Assembly: GCA_002084705.1 (NCBI GenBank)
Contig: NBLX01000009.1
Span: forward strand, 1 to 44,949
Reading direction: 5' to 3'
Length of the DNA: 44,949 bases
Source: Desulfobacteraceae bacterium 4572_35.1
Lineage (GTDB): Bacteria > Desulfobacterota > Desulfuromonadia > Desulfuromonadales > Desulfuromonadaceae
Numbering within the stretch: the first letter of the stretch is position 1; every line of letters starts with the position of its first letter. Below the pieces are notes generated by a model, which made no database searches, had not been told where the DNA came from, and saw only the letters and a list, made by a program, of their open reading frames with translations. Of this stretch, positions 8,937 to 18,967 are shown piece by piece. Both the position numbers and the translations under genes were made by a program.

Positions 8937-10328
8937 TCACCTTGACCGCTGCGCGAGGTACTCTTTTATCTGGGGGGTGTCGGCATCTATCAACTCACAA
9001 CGGTGTGGACGTTGTTCAATGCCTATAAGAGATTGAGGCCTTTCCGGATTGGTGCCAATTGCTTGGTTCACTGCCTCCGCAAATTTTGCCGGATGCGCTG
9101 TGGCTAAGCAGACGACGGGGATATCGGGGTCGCTCAACTCAATGCCGGCTTTAACTCCAACCGCGGTGTGTGGGTCGAGGATGTACTCTGTATCAGCATA
9201 AAAACTGGATATTTGTTCCAGTGTCCCCTTGGTGTCTACAGTAAGGGAAGTGAAATCCTGGTTGACTCTGGCTTGTAACTGCTGATCAAATTGCAGGCTG
9301 TTGCTGCTGGAAAAGCTTTCCATCAAGGCGGTCAAGGAATCACTGTCTTCATCGAGCAGATAATAAAGATAACGCTCAAAGTTGCTGGCAATCTGAATAT
9401 CCATTGAGGGTGACAACGTCTCAACAACGGTGGCTACTGAATAATCACCATTCAGAACAAAGCGGGAGAGGATGTTGTTTTCGTTGGTAGCCAGAATAAG
9501 TTTTCCAATAGGCAATCCCATCCTTTTAGCCACGTATCCAGCAAATATATCGCCAAAATTACCGGTAGGTACCGAGAAATCTATTAGTTCACTTTCTGTT
9601 TCAGAGGATATACGGCTGTAAGCATAGAAATAGTAGACAATTTGTGCCATTACTCTGGCCCAGTTGATTGAATTTACCGCACCTAAAGAATATTTTTTCT
9701 TGAAGTCTAGATCGCCAAAAACTTCTTTAACTATGCGTTGGCCGTCGTCGAATGTACCATTAATGGCTAAATTAAAAACGTTGCTATCGGTGACGGTGGT
9801 CATCTGCAACTCTTGAATTGGGGATACCTTGCCGTGGGGATGCATGATGAAGATGTTAATATTGTCTTTACCACGCACGCCATAGATGGCTGCGCTGCCG
9901 GTGTCTCCCGATGTTGCTCCTAAAATATTCATCTTTTCGCCACGCTCAGCTAAAAGATATTCAAATATATTACCTAGCAACTGTAGCGCTACATCTTTGA
10001 AGGCCAAGGTGGGACCGTGAAACAATTCAAGGATGTATACGCCATCCTTTTTGATTACGGGTGTTATTTCCGGATGGTCAAAGGTTGCGTAGGAGCGTTC
10101 GATTAAATCACGCAGATCTGTCGGTGAAAAATCGTCGCCGATAAAACGGGAGATGATTTCGAAGGCTGTTTGCTGATAATTCATTTTGCTTAAAGCCTGA
10201 ATCTCGTTGTTGCTGATAGTAGGGATATGTTCGGGTACTAGTAAACCACCATCGGTAGCAAGCCCCATCATGACCGCATCCTTGAAGGATATGCTGTTCA
10301 CCTTACCGCGAGTACTTTTGTAAAGCAT
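8937..10328 (-). CDS. thrC: Threonine synthase
   Basis: ThrC converts O-phosphohomoserine to threonine with pyridoxal phosphate. The 463-residue protein opens with YKSTRG, has the PLP-lysine motif HGPTLAFKDVALQLLG near residue 110, the phosphate-binding loop GATSGDTGSAAIYG, and the conserved SINWARVMAQIVYY. Length and order fit the longer threonine synthase class of E. coli type. The start ATG at 10328 has GGAG ten bases upstream. It lies downstream of maeB on the same strand, but strong hairpins separate them, so it probably has its own promoter. The pathway partner hom is elsewhere in the window at 37200. Confidence 0.95.
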   Translation of the reverse strand: MLYKSTRGKVNSISFKDAVMMGLATDGGLLVPEHIPTISNNEIQALSKMNYQQTAFEIISRFIGDDFSPTDLRDLIERSYATFDHPEITPVIKKDGVYILELFHGPTLAFKDVALQLLGNIFEYLLAERGEKMNILGATSGDTGSAAIYGVRGKDNINIFIMHPHGKVSPIQELQMTTVTDSNVFNLAINGTFDDGQRIVKEVFGDLDFKKKYSLGAVNSINWARVMAQIVYYFYAYSRISSETESELIDFSVPTGNFGDIFAGYVAKRMGLPIGKLILATNENNILSRFVLNGDYSVATVVETLSPSMDIQIASNFERYLYYLLDEDSDSLTALMESFSSSNSLQFDQQLQARVNQDFTSLTVDTKGTLEQISSFYADTEYILDPHTAVGVKAGIELSDPDIPVVCLATAHPAKFAEAVNQAIGTNPERPQSLIGIEQRPHRCELIDADTPQIKEYLAQRSR

Positions 10329-10445
10329 AACTATTTGTCTCCAAAAAATATGGCAAAATTAGTGAGAAATGAGATCCACTTATATCAGGATTGGTGGTTA
10401 AATAAAAGGGTGATGGCTTGATGTTTGAAGACTTTGTTCCAAAAT

Positions 10446-10474
10446 ATTTATGTAGTTTTGATAGCCAAACTCAA
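10446..10474 (-). promoter_or_regulatory. Candidate sigma-70 promoter for thrC
   Basis: On the reverse strand TTGAGT (10474-10469) is separated by 17 bases from ATAAAT (10451-10446). It lies just downstream of the maeB terminator hairpins and about 120 bp upstream of the thrC start. This is a consensus-type match only, in AT-rich DNA. Confidence 0.35.
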
Positions 10475-10491
10475 ATGTTTAGGCTCTTTTA

Positions 10492-10532
10492 CGAATAAAC
10501 AACCGACACTAGAGGTGTCGGTTGTTTATTCG
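10492..10532. terminator. Perfect 18-bp hairpin, probable bidirectional terminator of maeB
   Basis: The left arm at 10492-10509 and right arm at 10515-10532 are exact reverse complements over 18 bp, with a five-base loop. The core is GC-rich (ACCGACAC/GTGTCGGT) and the arms end in an A/T-rich stretch on both sides, so it can end transcription in either direction. It is about 65 bp after the maeB stop. Confidence 0.75.
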
Positions 10533-10559
10533 AACAGGGCAGCTGTTAACTGCCCTGTT
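10533..10559. terminator. Second tandem hairpin downstream of maeB
   Basis: AACAGGGCAG (10533-10542) pairs perfectly with CTGCCCTGTT (10550-10559) over 10 bp, with a seven-base loop. It directly abuts the 18-bp hairpin and lies closer to the maeB stop. There is no long T tract, so alone it is a weaker terminator. It may instead protect the maeB mRNA 3' end. Confidence 0.6.
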
Positions 10560-10595
10560 ATGTGCATTATGTAGTTTTTAATTGAAAATAAAAAA

Positions 10596-12884
10596 TTATT
10601 TATGGCTAAAACAGTTGCTGATCTCCTCTTCATGAGATTCTTGAGCATCAACCACGGCTACAGCGGCCATGTTGACAATGTCACTGACATCATCACCACG
10701 TTGAAGAACGTGAACAGGTTTTTTCATTCCCATCAAAATTGGTCCAACCGCTTCCGCTCCACCTAGTTTATCCAGTAACTTGTAGGCGATGTTGCCTGAA
10801 TTCAGGTCGGGGAAGATGAGAACGTTGGCGTTGCCTTTCAATTCGGAAAAAGGATATTGCCGCTCAGTTATTTCCGGATCAAGAGCTACATTGGCTTGTA
10901 TTTCACCTTCAACTACCAAGTTTGGTGCCCACTCTTTAATCAGTTTAGTTGCTTTCTTAACTTTGGATGTGAAGGGGTGCATCGCACTGCCAAAGTTGGA
11001 GAATGAGAGCATGGCTACTTTAGGATCTACATCAAATTGGCGAGACTGGTTGGCAGCTAAAATTGCGGTTTCAGCTAACTCTTCGGCCGTTGGATCTATG
11101 GTAACAGTGGTGTCGGCACAGAATATCACCTCTTTTTTGAATACCATCATGTATAGACCGTGAACACCACTGACCGAGTTTTGCTTGCCGATCACTTCTA
11201 GCGCCGGACGGATGGTTTCTGGGTAGTGGTGGTTAACTCCGGATAGCATGGCATCAGCATCACCCATATGCACCATCATGGCACCGTAATAATTGCGTTC
11301 ACGGCAAATAGTGCGGCTGGCCTCAGCTAAAGTGACTCCCTTGCGCTGTCTCATTTTGAACAGCTCTTCGGTGTATTCTCTCCCTTTAGGGCTACCTTTG
11401 GTTTCGATTATTTGTACGCCGTGCAGGTCGAGACCAAGTTCTTTGATCTTGTTTTTTATTTTGTCTTCAGGTCCCAGAAGAATTGGGATGGCAATTTTTT
11501 CATCTACCAGAATTTGGCAAGCGCGCAGGATTTTCTCGTCGTCACCCTCGGGGAAGACAATGCGCTTACGTTCAGATTTAGCCTTGTTGATCAGGGTACG
11601 CATGATCTCTTTAGAACGCCCCTGCAGTGCTTCCAACGATTCGGTATATTTAGCGATGTCGCCTATGTCGCGTGTGGCAACGCCAGTATCTATTGCTGCC
11701 TGTGCAACGGCTGGTGCAACATGTAACAGTACGCGAGGATCAAAAGGTTTCGGGATTAGGTAGTCGCGACCGAATGAAAATTTTGTATTGCCGTAGGCTT
11801 TTAAAACTGAATCTGGCACATCTTCTTTAGCCAGATTTGCCAAAGCTTTAACCGCTGCCATTTTCATCTCATCATTGATGGCTGTGGCATGGGTATCTAG
11901 TGTGCCACGGAATAAAAACGGAAAGCATAGTACGTTGTTCACCTGATTAGGGAAATCGCTGCGTCCTGTTCCAATAATTACATCGTCACGTACCTTCAGT
12001 GCCTCAGTTGGCAGAATTTCGGGGTCAGGGTTTGCCATGGCAAAAATGATTGGATCTTTCGCCATAGTTTTCACCATGTCTGGCGTGAGTACATCTTTAG
12101 ATGAAACGCCGAAGAATACGTCTGCATCGACCATCGCTTCAGCTAGAGTTCTTGCCGCCTGATCTGTTGCTAAACGCTCCTTATATTCGTTCATCCCCTC
12201 GGTGCGACCTTTGTAAATTACCCCTTTACTGTCGCAGACAATCATGTTTTCAAGTTTTGCTCCCAAGGTAAGTGCCATGTTTGCACAGGCGTTCCCGGCA
12301 GCACCAGCCCCATTGACTATAATCTTGACCTTGGTGATATCTTTCTTGGTGATCTCAAGTGCATTTAGCAGACCTGCGTTAGCGATTATAGCAGTGCCGT
12401 GCTGGTCATCGTGAAATACTGGGATGTTCATGGTTTCTTTGAGTTTTTCTTCAATGTAGAAACATTCTGGTGCTTTTATGTCTTCAAGGTTTATACCGCC
12501 AAAAGTTGGTTCTAAAATCTGAACAGTGCGAACTATTTCGTCTGGATCTTTGGTGTTTAACTCAATGTCAAACACGTCAACATCGGCAAAACGCTTGAAC
12601 AGTACCCCTTTACCCTCCATTACTGGTTTGCCGGCTAAGCCGCCAATATCGCCTAAGCCAAGTACAGCTGTTCCGTTAGAGACAACGGCAACCAAGTTGC
12701 CCTTTGCTGTATATTTATAGGCATCTTGAGGATTTTTTTCTATCTCAAGGCATGGATCGGCGACACCCGGGCTGTAGGCTAGGGAGAGGTCCAGGCTGGT
12801 GTTGCATGGTTTTGTGGCGATAACTTCAATTTTTCCTTTGCGTCCCGAGCTGTGGTAGTCGAGGGCATCTTGTTTGTTGGCCAT
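10596..12884 (-). CDS. maeB: NADP-type malic enzyme fused to phosphotransacetylase-like domain
   Basis: The N-terminal ~420 residues form a malic enzyme that decarboxylates malate to pyruvate, with [24 protein letters not shown] and the nucleotide loop [15 protein letters not shown]. The C-terminal ~330 residues resemble phosphotransacetylase ([20 protein letters not shown], then [15 protein letters not shown]). In MaeB this domain is generally regulatory, responding to acetyl-CoA metabolites. Start 12884 is chosen over the open frame start at 12923 because it has AAGGAAGG upstream and gives 762 residues, close to the E. coli protein. It would link C4 acids to pyruvate and acetyl-CoA. Confidence 0.94.
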   Translation of the reverse strand: MANKQDALDYHSSGRKGKIEVIATKPCNTSLDLSLAYSPGVADPCLEIEKNPQDAYKYTAKGNLVAVVSNGTAVLGLGDIGGLAGKPVMEGKGVLFKRFADVDVFDIELNTKDPDEIVRTVQILEPTFGGINLEDIKAPECFYIEEKLKETMNIPVFHDDQHGTAIIANAGLLNALEITKKDITKVKIIVNGAGAAGNACANMALTLGAKLENMIVCDSKGVIYKGRTEGMNEYKERLATDQAARTLAEAMVDADVFFGVSSKDVLTPDMVKTMAKDPIIFAMANPDPEILPTEALKVRDDVIIGTGRSDFPNQVNNVLCFPFLFRGTLDTHATAINDEMKMAAVKALANLAKEDVPDSVLKAYGNTKFSFGRDYLIPKPFDPRVLLHVAPAVAQAAIDTGVATRDIGDIAKYTESLEALQGRSKEIMRTLINKAKSERKRIVFPEGDDEKILRACQILVDEKIAIPILLGPEDKIKNKIKELGLDLHGVQIIETKGSPKGREYTEELFKMRQRKGVTLAEASRTICRERNYYGAMMVHMGDADAMLSGVNHHYPETIRPALEVIGKQNSVSGVHGLYMMVFKKEVIFCADTTVTIDPTAEELAETAILAANQSRQFDVDPKVAMLSFSNFGSAMHPFTSKVKKATKLIKEWAPNLVVEGEIQANVALDPEITERQYPFSELKGNANVLIFPDLNSGNIAYKLLDKLGGAEAVGPILMGMKKPVHVLQRGDDVSDIVNMAAVAVVDAQESHEEEISNCFSHK

Positions 12885-13400
12885 GATAGTATAAATCCTT
12901 CCTTTTTTATTTTGGCTAAACATTAAATGAGGTCAATCTGAAACAGTTAGATAGAAGGTGGAAAATTAATATAAGTACAGATTGACAGATAGGGGTAAAG
13001 TTTCTTGTGTTTTTGAATTGTAAACAAAAAACACAATAATCTTGTCTGTGGAAGGTTGTCAAGTTTATTCTCAGTAAAATGTAACCATGTTTAATTGCTT
13101 GTGTTGGCAAGAAGATATAACCTGTTTGTTGAATTTTAACTGATAGGTGTATACTTTTTATATATAACATTAACTATTTGAAACTATTGCGTGTGTTTGT
13201 AAGCTTTTGTTTTGTTTTGCTGGTGACGCGAATTTTTTACTTGATAGCACATGTGGGTGTTCCCTCTAACTGAAACTGTTTTTAGTTAAAATAAAAAATT
13301 GTTATTGCTTCGAAAACAAACAGTGTTCTGTGCTGCTGTTGCCTTCGATGCTTTTTGTTGTATTGATGATGCGGCAAAGAGTTTGACATTCTGTGTTGTA

Positions 13401-13495
13401 TAGCATTCTCGCTTGATTAACCACGAACGCTTTGCGCGAAGCTCTTGACTTTACGAATAAATCGCGGCTAAAAGTCGCTCCCACATAGAATGCTA
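13401..13495. repeat. REP/MITE-like palindromic element
   Basis: TAGCATTCT at 13401-13409 is an exact inverted repeat of AGAATGCTA at 13487-13495, bounding about 95 bp. Inside are further small palindromes, including GCTT-TGCGCG-AAGC near 13430 and GCGGC-TAAAA-GTCGC near 13463. The GCGGCTAAAAGTCGCTCCCA type of sequence resembles REP elements found between genes in many proteobacteria. No transposase is present, and this is the only copy I see in the window. The rest of the 12885-13709 gap is AT-rich, with no gene I can support. Confidence 0.5.
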
Positions 13496-13709
13496 GTAAT
13501 GCTTACCTGCTTTGCAATGCAAAAGGGTATCGCAAAAAATTGATTTAAGTTACTCAGAAGCTATAGATATTCGTTTTTGCGAGGTCATCGCATTGGTTGA
13601 TTGTGCTATTTGCGAGTATTGTCCTAAAATGTTAGTATTTGAGCAGTGTTGTCCGATTATTATCTGGGCTGATAACCAAATTTTTGGATTCTTAATAAGG
13701 ATAAATATT

Positions 13710-14705
13710 GTGATTATTGTAACCGGCGGTGCCGGATTTATTGGTAGTGCCATTATATGGCAACTTAATCAAATGGGTCGTAGTGACATTATCGTGGTTG
13801 ATTCATTGGGGAAGAGTGAGAAGTGGAAAAATTTGACTCCCCTTAAGTATGCAGATTATATAGAAAAGGATGATTTTATGGAGTTGGTTCTTGCTGATCA
13901 ACTTCACGAATATTTTGCTCTGGACCGACATGGGTTGGAGGCGATCATTCATATGGGTGCCTGCTCAGCAACTACTGAGCTTGATGCACGCTATCTCATC
14001 CATAACAATTTTGAATATACCAAGCAGTTGGCGTTGCTGGCTCTACATTGTGGTGCCCGTTTTATTTATGCTTCCAGCGCAGCAACATATGGAGATGGTT
14101 CAAAAGGATTTAAAGATAACGAAGCCGATCTGGATATGTTACGTCCTCTGAATATGTATGGCTATTCAAAGCAGATGTTTGACCAGTGGGCAATGCGTGA
14201 GGGGATTCTGGATAAAATTGTTGGTCTCAAATTTTTTAATGTGTTTGGTCCAAACGAATATCATAAAGGCGATATGAGTTCGCTGGTTATCAAGGCATTT
14301 AAACAAATTCAGACTACGGGTAAAATTGGATTGTTCAAGTCTTACCGTACTGAATATGCCGATGGTGAACAGATGCGTGATTTTGTTTATGTGAAAAATG
14401 TTGTTGATATGGCGCTCTATTTTTTGGACAAGCCAAACATCAACGGTATTTACAATATCGGTAGTGATGGTGCCAACTCATGGAATGCTTTGGCTGCGGC
14501 AATTTTTGCAGCATTGGGACGTGAGGTTAACATTGAATACGTTGAGATGCCGGAAGAGTTGAAGGAGAAATATCAGTATTATACCTGTTCCGATGTCGGT
14601 AAACTGCGCGCCAGTGGTTATAAAGGAACGCAGACAACATTGCAGGATGCTGTAGCTGATTATGTTGTTAATTATCTGATCCCCAACAAACATCTGGGTG
14701 ATTGA
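13710..14705 (+). CDS. hldD: ADP-L-glycero-D-manno-heptose 6-epimerase
   Basis: HldD (RfaD) epimerises ADP-heptose for the inner core of lipopolysaccharide, so the organism is Gram-negative. The GTG at 13710 follows AATAAGGATAAATATT and places the Rossmann motif VTGGAGFIGSAI at the very N-terminus, giving 331 residues. Other diagnostic motifs are HMGACSATTE, SSAATYGDGSKGF, the catalytic NMYGYSKQMFD (Y-x-x-x-K), FFNVFGPNEYHKGDMSS and EQMRDFVYVKNVV. The open frame runs 66 codons further upstream, but that part is not family-like. No other LPS core genes are adjacent. Confidence 0.94.
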   Translation: MIIVTGGAGFIGSAIIWQLNQMGRSDIIVVDSLGKSEKWKNLTPLKYADYIEKDDFMELVLADQLHEYFALDRHGLEAIIHMGACSATTELDARYLIHNNFEYTKQLALLALHCGARFIYASSAATYGDGSKGFKDNEADLDMLRPLNMYGYSKQMFDQWAMREGILDKIVGLKFFNVFGPNEYHKGDMSSLVIKAFKQIQTTGKIGLFKSYRTEYADGEQMRDFVYVKNVVDMALYFLDKPNINGIYNIGSDGANSWNALAAAIFAALGREVNIEYVEMPEELKEKYQYYTCSDVGKLRASGYKGTQTTLQDAVADYVVNYLIPNKHLGD

Positions 14706-14734
14706 TAGATTCAAGAGGTTAGGGTCTGAATAAT

Positions 14735-16150
14735 ATGCAACCACTGATTCGTTTTTTTATGTGGACACTGGTACTGTCGTTTGGGGTTTTTGTCGCAATG
14801 GCAATACCCCATTTGCAAGGGACGAATAGAGTGTTGTGGTTTCTCTCTACTTTTTTTATCGGTGCGGGTATTGCTCTGGTTGGTAAAAAATGTGGTCGAG
14901 GAGCGTTGCTGCTGGCTATTCCGATCTCGGTGTTGCTGGCTAATGAGGTTGTGGTTTATGTATGGCCTCCGCAGGTGCAGCGCAATATATTTCATGCTTT
15001 TAACAAAATAGCTAAGCGGGATGATGTTTATCAACAACTTCGGCAGCAGCTTCTACCTGTTGCTTGGCAAACACTTCATGTCCCGCCAGAGTTACAGCAA
15101 GGATGGGATGCCGGGGAACAAAAGTTGGCCATAGCCAACGGAGTGCAAGTCAATTTATTCAGTACCGGTCTTATCAAACCGCACAGCGTGATAGTTGATG
15201 ATAAAGGTGTGGTGTTTGTTAGTTTGCCTGTGTTAGGTCAAGTGATATCTATCCACGACGATGATAGCGATCATATAGGAGAAAAAATTGTTGTTTTTGC
15301 TTCTGGATTGAAACAGCCGAGCGGCATGGTGTTTAAAGATAGTGAGTTATGGGTAGCAACGGCAACAAAGTTGCTGACTATGGCTGACGATAATCATGAT
15401 TATGTGGCAGATTCAATTAAAGTTGTTAACGATAAATTACCACAACTGAAATACAATAAATTTCATGCCTTAGCTGTGGGGCAGGATAATCATGTTTATA
15501 TCTCTGTTGGAAGTGATGCTGGTGATAGTGGCTGGCAGCAGGCATCAGTATTACGGCTGCAGGATGATGACGAATTGCACCCCTTTGCTACCGGTATATA
15601 TGACTGTCAGGGGTTGGCAGTACATCCAAAAAGCGGTTCATTATGGTGTAGTGAAAACGGGCCGGAAACTATCGGTTATTTTGTCCATCCCGATGAGTTG
15701 AATGTACTGCGTGCACAGGGTGATTATGGCTGGCCGTTTTGTTATGGAGATCGCTTGCCAGATGCCAAGCTGGGTTCCACGGAGATCTGTCAAGCTACCC
15801 AGCCAGCGTTGATGAAGTTGCCAGCACATTCAACCCCGCGTGGATTAACCTTTGGTGCTGATCTTAGAGCCCCACAGTTGTTTAAGGCAATGCTATATCT
15901 GGTATTGCAGGGGAATATGAGCAGGAAGAGTCAGCAGGGCTTCAGGTTGATGGGTGTTCCCCTTGATGACGAAGGGCGTATTACTGGCTGGGGTATAGAT
16001 CTGGTCTCTGGTTGGAGTGGAGACGGTCAGCCTTGGGGACAGCCGACAGATTGTGTGGTTGGTAAAGATGGTTGCCTGTACTTGACCGATAAATTAGCTG
16101 GGGCTGTGTACCGTATTAGTTTTGAAGCTGGTGACAATGAATTTTTGTAA
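14735..16150 (+). CDS. Membrane-anchored sugar/sorbosone dehydrogenase-like beta-propeller
   Basis: Residues 1-75 contain about three hydrophobic segments. The remaining ~390 residues resemble the six-bladed glucose/sorbosone dehydrogenase propeller (PQQ-dependent sugar dehydrogenase family). Supporting motifs are GLAVHPKSGSLWCSENGPE, DELNVLRAQGDYGWPFCYGD and TDCVVGKDGCLYLTDKLAGA. The propeller is probably outside the cytoplasm, anchored by the N-terminal segments. Substrate and cofactor are not determined, and no PQQ synthesis genes are in the window. Several cysteines (for example YDCQG and LWCSE) could form disulfides. Confidence 0.7.
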   Translation: MQPLIRFFMWTLVLSFGVFVAMAIPHLQGTNRVLWFLSTFFIGAGIALVGKKCGRGALLLAIPISVLLANEVVVYVWPPQVQRNIFHAFNKIAKRDDVYQQLRQQLLPVAWQTLHVPPELQQGWDAGEQKLAIANGVQVNLFSTGLIKPHSVIVDDKGVVFVSLPVLGQVISIHDDDSDHIGEKIVVFASGLKQPSGMVFKDSELWVATATKLLTMADDNHDYVADSIKVVNDKLPQLKYNKFHALAVGQDNHVYISVGSDAGDSGWQQASVLRLQDDDELHPFATGIYDCQGLAVHPKSGSLWCSENGPETIGYFVHPDELNVLRAQGDYGWPFCYGDRLPDAKLGSTEICQATQPALMKLPAHSTPRGLTFGADLRAPQLFKAMLYLVLQGNMSRKSQQGFRLMGVPLDDEGRITGWGIDLVSGWSGDGQPWGQPTDCVVGKDGCLYLTDKLAGAVYRISFEAGDNEFL

Positions 16151-16205
16151 CTTGTTCAGCACCTGCTGAATAGTTAATGATTTTCAATAAAATGGTTATA
16201 TATTT

Positions 16206-18923
16206 TTGAGTAGATACGAACACGAGAGGGAACTCTATAATGCAGCTGTCAGCGGTGCTGTAGTTGTTACAGTTAATCGTCGTTTAGCTCGTACTTTGAG
16301 CGATGACTATGCTCGCCGCCAAAAAGAAAGTGGCTTGAAGGTATGGGAGCGTCCGCAGATAAATACCTTTGATGGTTGGTTGCGCGGATGTGTGGCAGCT
16401 GTTGGAGAAGATGGGTTTTTACTGACTGGTATACAAGCCGATTGTCTGTGGCAACAGATTATTCGTGCCGACCTGGCAAAAAGCGGTATGGCGCTGATGC
16501 AGGTACAGACCACAGCAAAAATGGTAGCACAGGCACATAGATCTCTTCACGATGCCGCTTGTGCTGAAAGCTACAACTTTAACAGTCCAGACCTAATTGA
16601 TGCCCATCCCAATTCAACAGACTCATTGCTTTCTCCAACTTACTATTTATCTCCGGAGTGTAAGTCCTTTTTACGTTGGCAGACTCAATTTGTGACATGG
16701 TGCAAAAAAAGAGATTGGATAGATCCAGCATCTCTAAGTGCTTATGTCTCTACATTGTTCAGAACAGGAATGATCCATGCGCCGCAGAGATTACTGGTAT
16801 ATGGTTTTGATCAATTAAACGCTGCTCAAACGGCATTGTTCGCACAATTGCAACACTTGGGAACCGTTGTCGATATAGTTAATCCTCCGGTTGAGGTCAG
16901 CGATAATGTCACTTGTGTGGAATGTGGTGATGAGAGTAGCGAGATTGCTGCCGCTGCACGCTGGTCTAGATTGCAGTTGGAGCGTAGGGTGGGAACGGTA
17001 GCGGTTGTCGTCCCCGACCTAACCCGTGTGCATGCACAGGTGGAACGTATATTTGCGGCAGAACTCAAGCTTACCAGATATCCCGAGTTGGTTCCTGTTG
17101 CCAATTTTAATGTTTCCCTGGGGATGCCGTTGATTCAGCATGGAATGATTACGACCGCCTTGATGCTGTTATCTGTGCCTGACGAGGTAGACTTTGAAAC
17201 CATCAGTTATCTGTTGCGCTCGCCGTGGTTGAACCATGGAGTGAGCGCTGCTGCTACCCGTGCCCATTTTGAAAGCTGGTTACGTAAACGCAACGTTCAT
17301 AAAATCTCTTTGAAAAGCCTGACCAATCTGTGCTGCCGCCGTATGGGGCATGACGATTCTTTTCTGCGGCTATTGGAGCAATTAATCCTCTGTAGGGGAG
17401 AAAGAAGCGACAAATCGTTGATTTATTGGGCTGATTACTTTGCCGATCTGCTTAATGGTGCCGGCTGGCCTGGAGAACGGGCTCTTAGTAGTGATGATTA
17501 TCAAGTGCTTATGGCGTGGCGGGAAAAATTGTTACCGGCCTTTGTTTCCTTGAACGTGATTCATCCACCAACAGACTTTAGCACAGCTGTTGCGTTGCTT
17601 AAATCTGTTGCGAAGGAACACCTCTTTCAGCCCCAGGCGCAAGATGACCGTTTGCAGGTTGTCGGTTTGCTGGAAAGTGCTGGATTGCATTTTGACGCCA
17701 TGTGGGTTACTGGTCTTACCGACGGTGTCTTGCCCGGACAAGTGCAGTACAACCCTTTTTTGCCGGTGGAACTGCAACGTAAACATCAGATGCCACATTC
17801 CAGTATCGAACACGAAAATCACTATGCCAAACTGACATTACAGCGTTTGTTGAGTAGTGCTGAACAGGTTATTTTGAGTTATCCGGCAGCAGCTGAAAAT
17901 GTTTCGTTAGCACCCAGCCCATTTATTCAATACCCCATTGAACAGTATGATGCTTTTTACCCCGCCGAATGTGTAGCTTCACAGCAAACACTAAATAATA
18001 CAATTGAACATGTATGTGACGAGGTGGGGGCGGCTCTGGTGGTGGCGGAAGATACGGGTGATGTCGAGATAAGAGGTGGCACAAGTGTCCTCAAAGAGCA
18101 GTCGTTGTGCCCATTTCGTGCTTATATCCACCACCGCCTCCGGGTTCGCGCTTTGGAATCGCCACAGCCGGGGTTGGACGGGAGGATGCGGGGCAATTTA
18201 ATCCATAAGGTGCTGGAGCTGTTTTGGCGGCAAGTTAGCAGTCAGCAGCAGTTGTGTGCTTTGGGTGAGGATAAATTGCGGAATTTGGTGACACAGGTCA
18301 CAGCGCGGGTGCTGGGGCAGCAACTTGGTGCAGACAATGCCGAACTGTTACCCCTAGAGGTACAACGTTTGAGCACGCTGCTATTCACTTGGTTATCACA
18401 ATATGAAATATCACGTTCCCCTTTTACAATTGTTTCTCTAGAGCAACGGCGGCCGGTGTGTATCGGTGCGCTGAAATTTGATGTAATTCCCGACAGGATA
18501 GATCGTCTAGGTGATGGTGATCTGGTGGTTATCGATTATAAAAGTTCTTTAGTCAGTAACGCCGATCTTGTTGGAGAAAAACTGTTGGAACCGCAATTGC
18601 CGATCTATGCACTGTATGGCGTGGAAGATGATCTTAATGCCCCGGTGGCGACGGTGTTTGCCCAGATCAGAGCTGGTGAGTGTGCCTTTAAAGGGGTGGC
18701 TTGCGCAGATGGTTTAATCGCCGGAGTAAAAGGGGTAGCCAAGAGTGGCTCTGGTAAACGTCAGATTTTTGATTGGACGGAATTGCTGGATGATTGGAGG
18801 CGGCAGTTGCACGAGTTATCTGAAGATTTTGTAGCGGCTAGGGCACAGGTAAAACCTGCCAACAAACAGGCATGCAGTTTCTGTGACTTGCGTGGGTTGT
18901 GTAAAATAGAGGTAAATACTTAG
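16206..18923 (+). CDS. AddB-like RecB-family nuclease/inactive helicase (DNA repair)
   Basis: This protein of about 905 residues resembles the AddB-type partner of AddA helicase-nucleases, close to the 'probable DNA repair protein' group. The N-terminus (VVVTVNRRLARTL, then INTFDGWL) is like a degenerate helicase. The C-terminus carries a PD-(D/E)XK nuclease, with FDVIPDRIDRL and LVVIDYKSS, and cysteines in SLCPFRAY and CSFCDLRGLC that fit the iron-sulfur clasp of AddB nucleases. The only start after the in-frame stop at 16188 is TTG at 16206, with no clear ribosome site. addA follows after 44 bp. Together they would resect double-strand breaks. Confidence 0.85.
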   Translation: MSRYEHERELYNAAVSGAVVVTVNRRLARTLSDDYARRQKESGLKVWERPQINTFDGWLRGCVAAVGEDGFLLTGIQADCLWQQIIRADLAKSGMALMQVQTTAKMVAQAHRSLHDAACAESYNFNSPDLIDAHPNSTDSLLSPTYYLSPECKSFLRWQTQFVTWCKKRDWIDPASLSAYVSTLFRTGMIHAPQRLLVYGFDQLNAAQTALFAQLQHLGTVVDIVNPPVEVSDNVTCVECGDESSEIAAAARWSRLQLERRVGTVAVVVPDLTRVHAQVERIFAAELKLTRYPELVPVANFNVSLGMPLIQHGMITTALMLLSVPDEVDFETISYLLRSPWLNHGVSAAATRAHFESWLRKRNVHKISLKSLTNLCCRRMGHDDSFLRLLEQLILCRGERSDKSLIYWADYFADLLNGAGWPGERALSSDDYQVLMAWREKLLPAFVSLNVIHPPTDFSTAVALLKSVAKEHLFQPQAQDDRLQVVGLLESAGLHFDAMWVTGLTDGVLPGQVQYNPFLPVELQRKHQMPHSSIEHENHYAKLTLQRLLSSAEQVILSYPAAAENVSLAPSPFIQYPIEQYDAFYPAECVASQQTLNNTIEHVCDEVGAALVVAEDTGDVEIRGGTSVLKEQSLCPFRAYIHHRLRVRALESPQPGLDGRMRGNLIHKVLELFWRQVSSQQQLCALGEDKLRNLVTQVTARVLGQQLGADNAELLPLEVQRLSTLLFTWLSQYEISRSPFTIVSLEQRRPVCIGALKFDVIPDRIDRLGDGDLVVIDYKSSLVSNADLVGEKLLEPQLPIYALYGVEDDLNAPVATVFAQIRAGECAFKGVACADGLIAGVKGVAKSGSGKRQIFDWTELLDDWRRQLHELSEDFVAARAQVKPANKQACSFCDLRGLCKIEVNT

Positions 18924-18967
18924 CATGATGGTGAACGTGGTGCTGAGTGTAGTGAGGTGATTGTTTG

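Noticed and set aside
13512-13709. A 66-codon N-terminal extension of hldD
   Set aside because: The Rossmann motif that starts the family begins right after the GTG at 13710, which has its own ribosome site. The upstream codons are not family-like and fall in AT-rich intergenic DNA.
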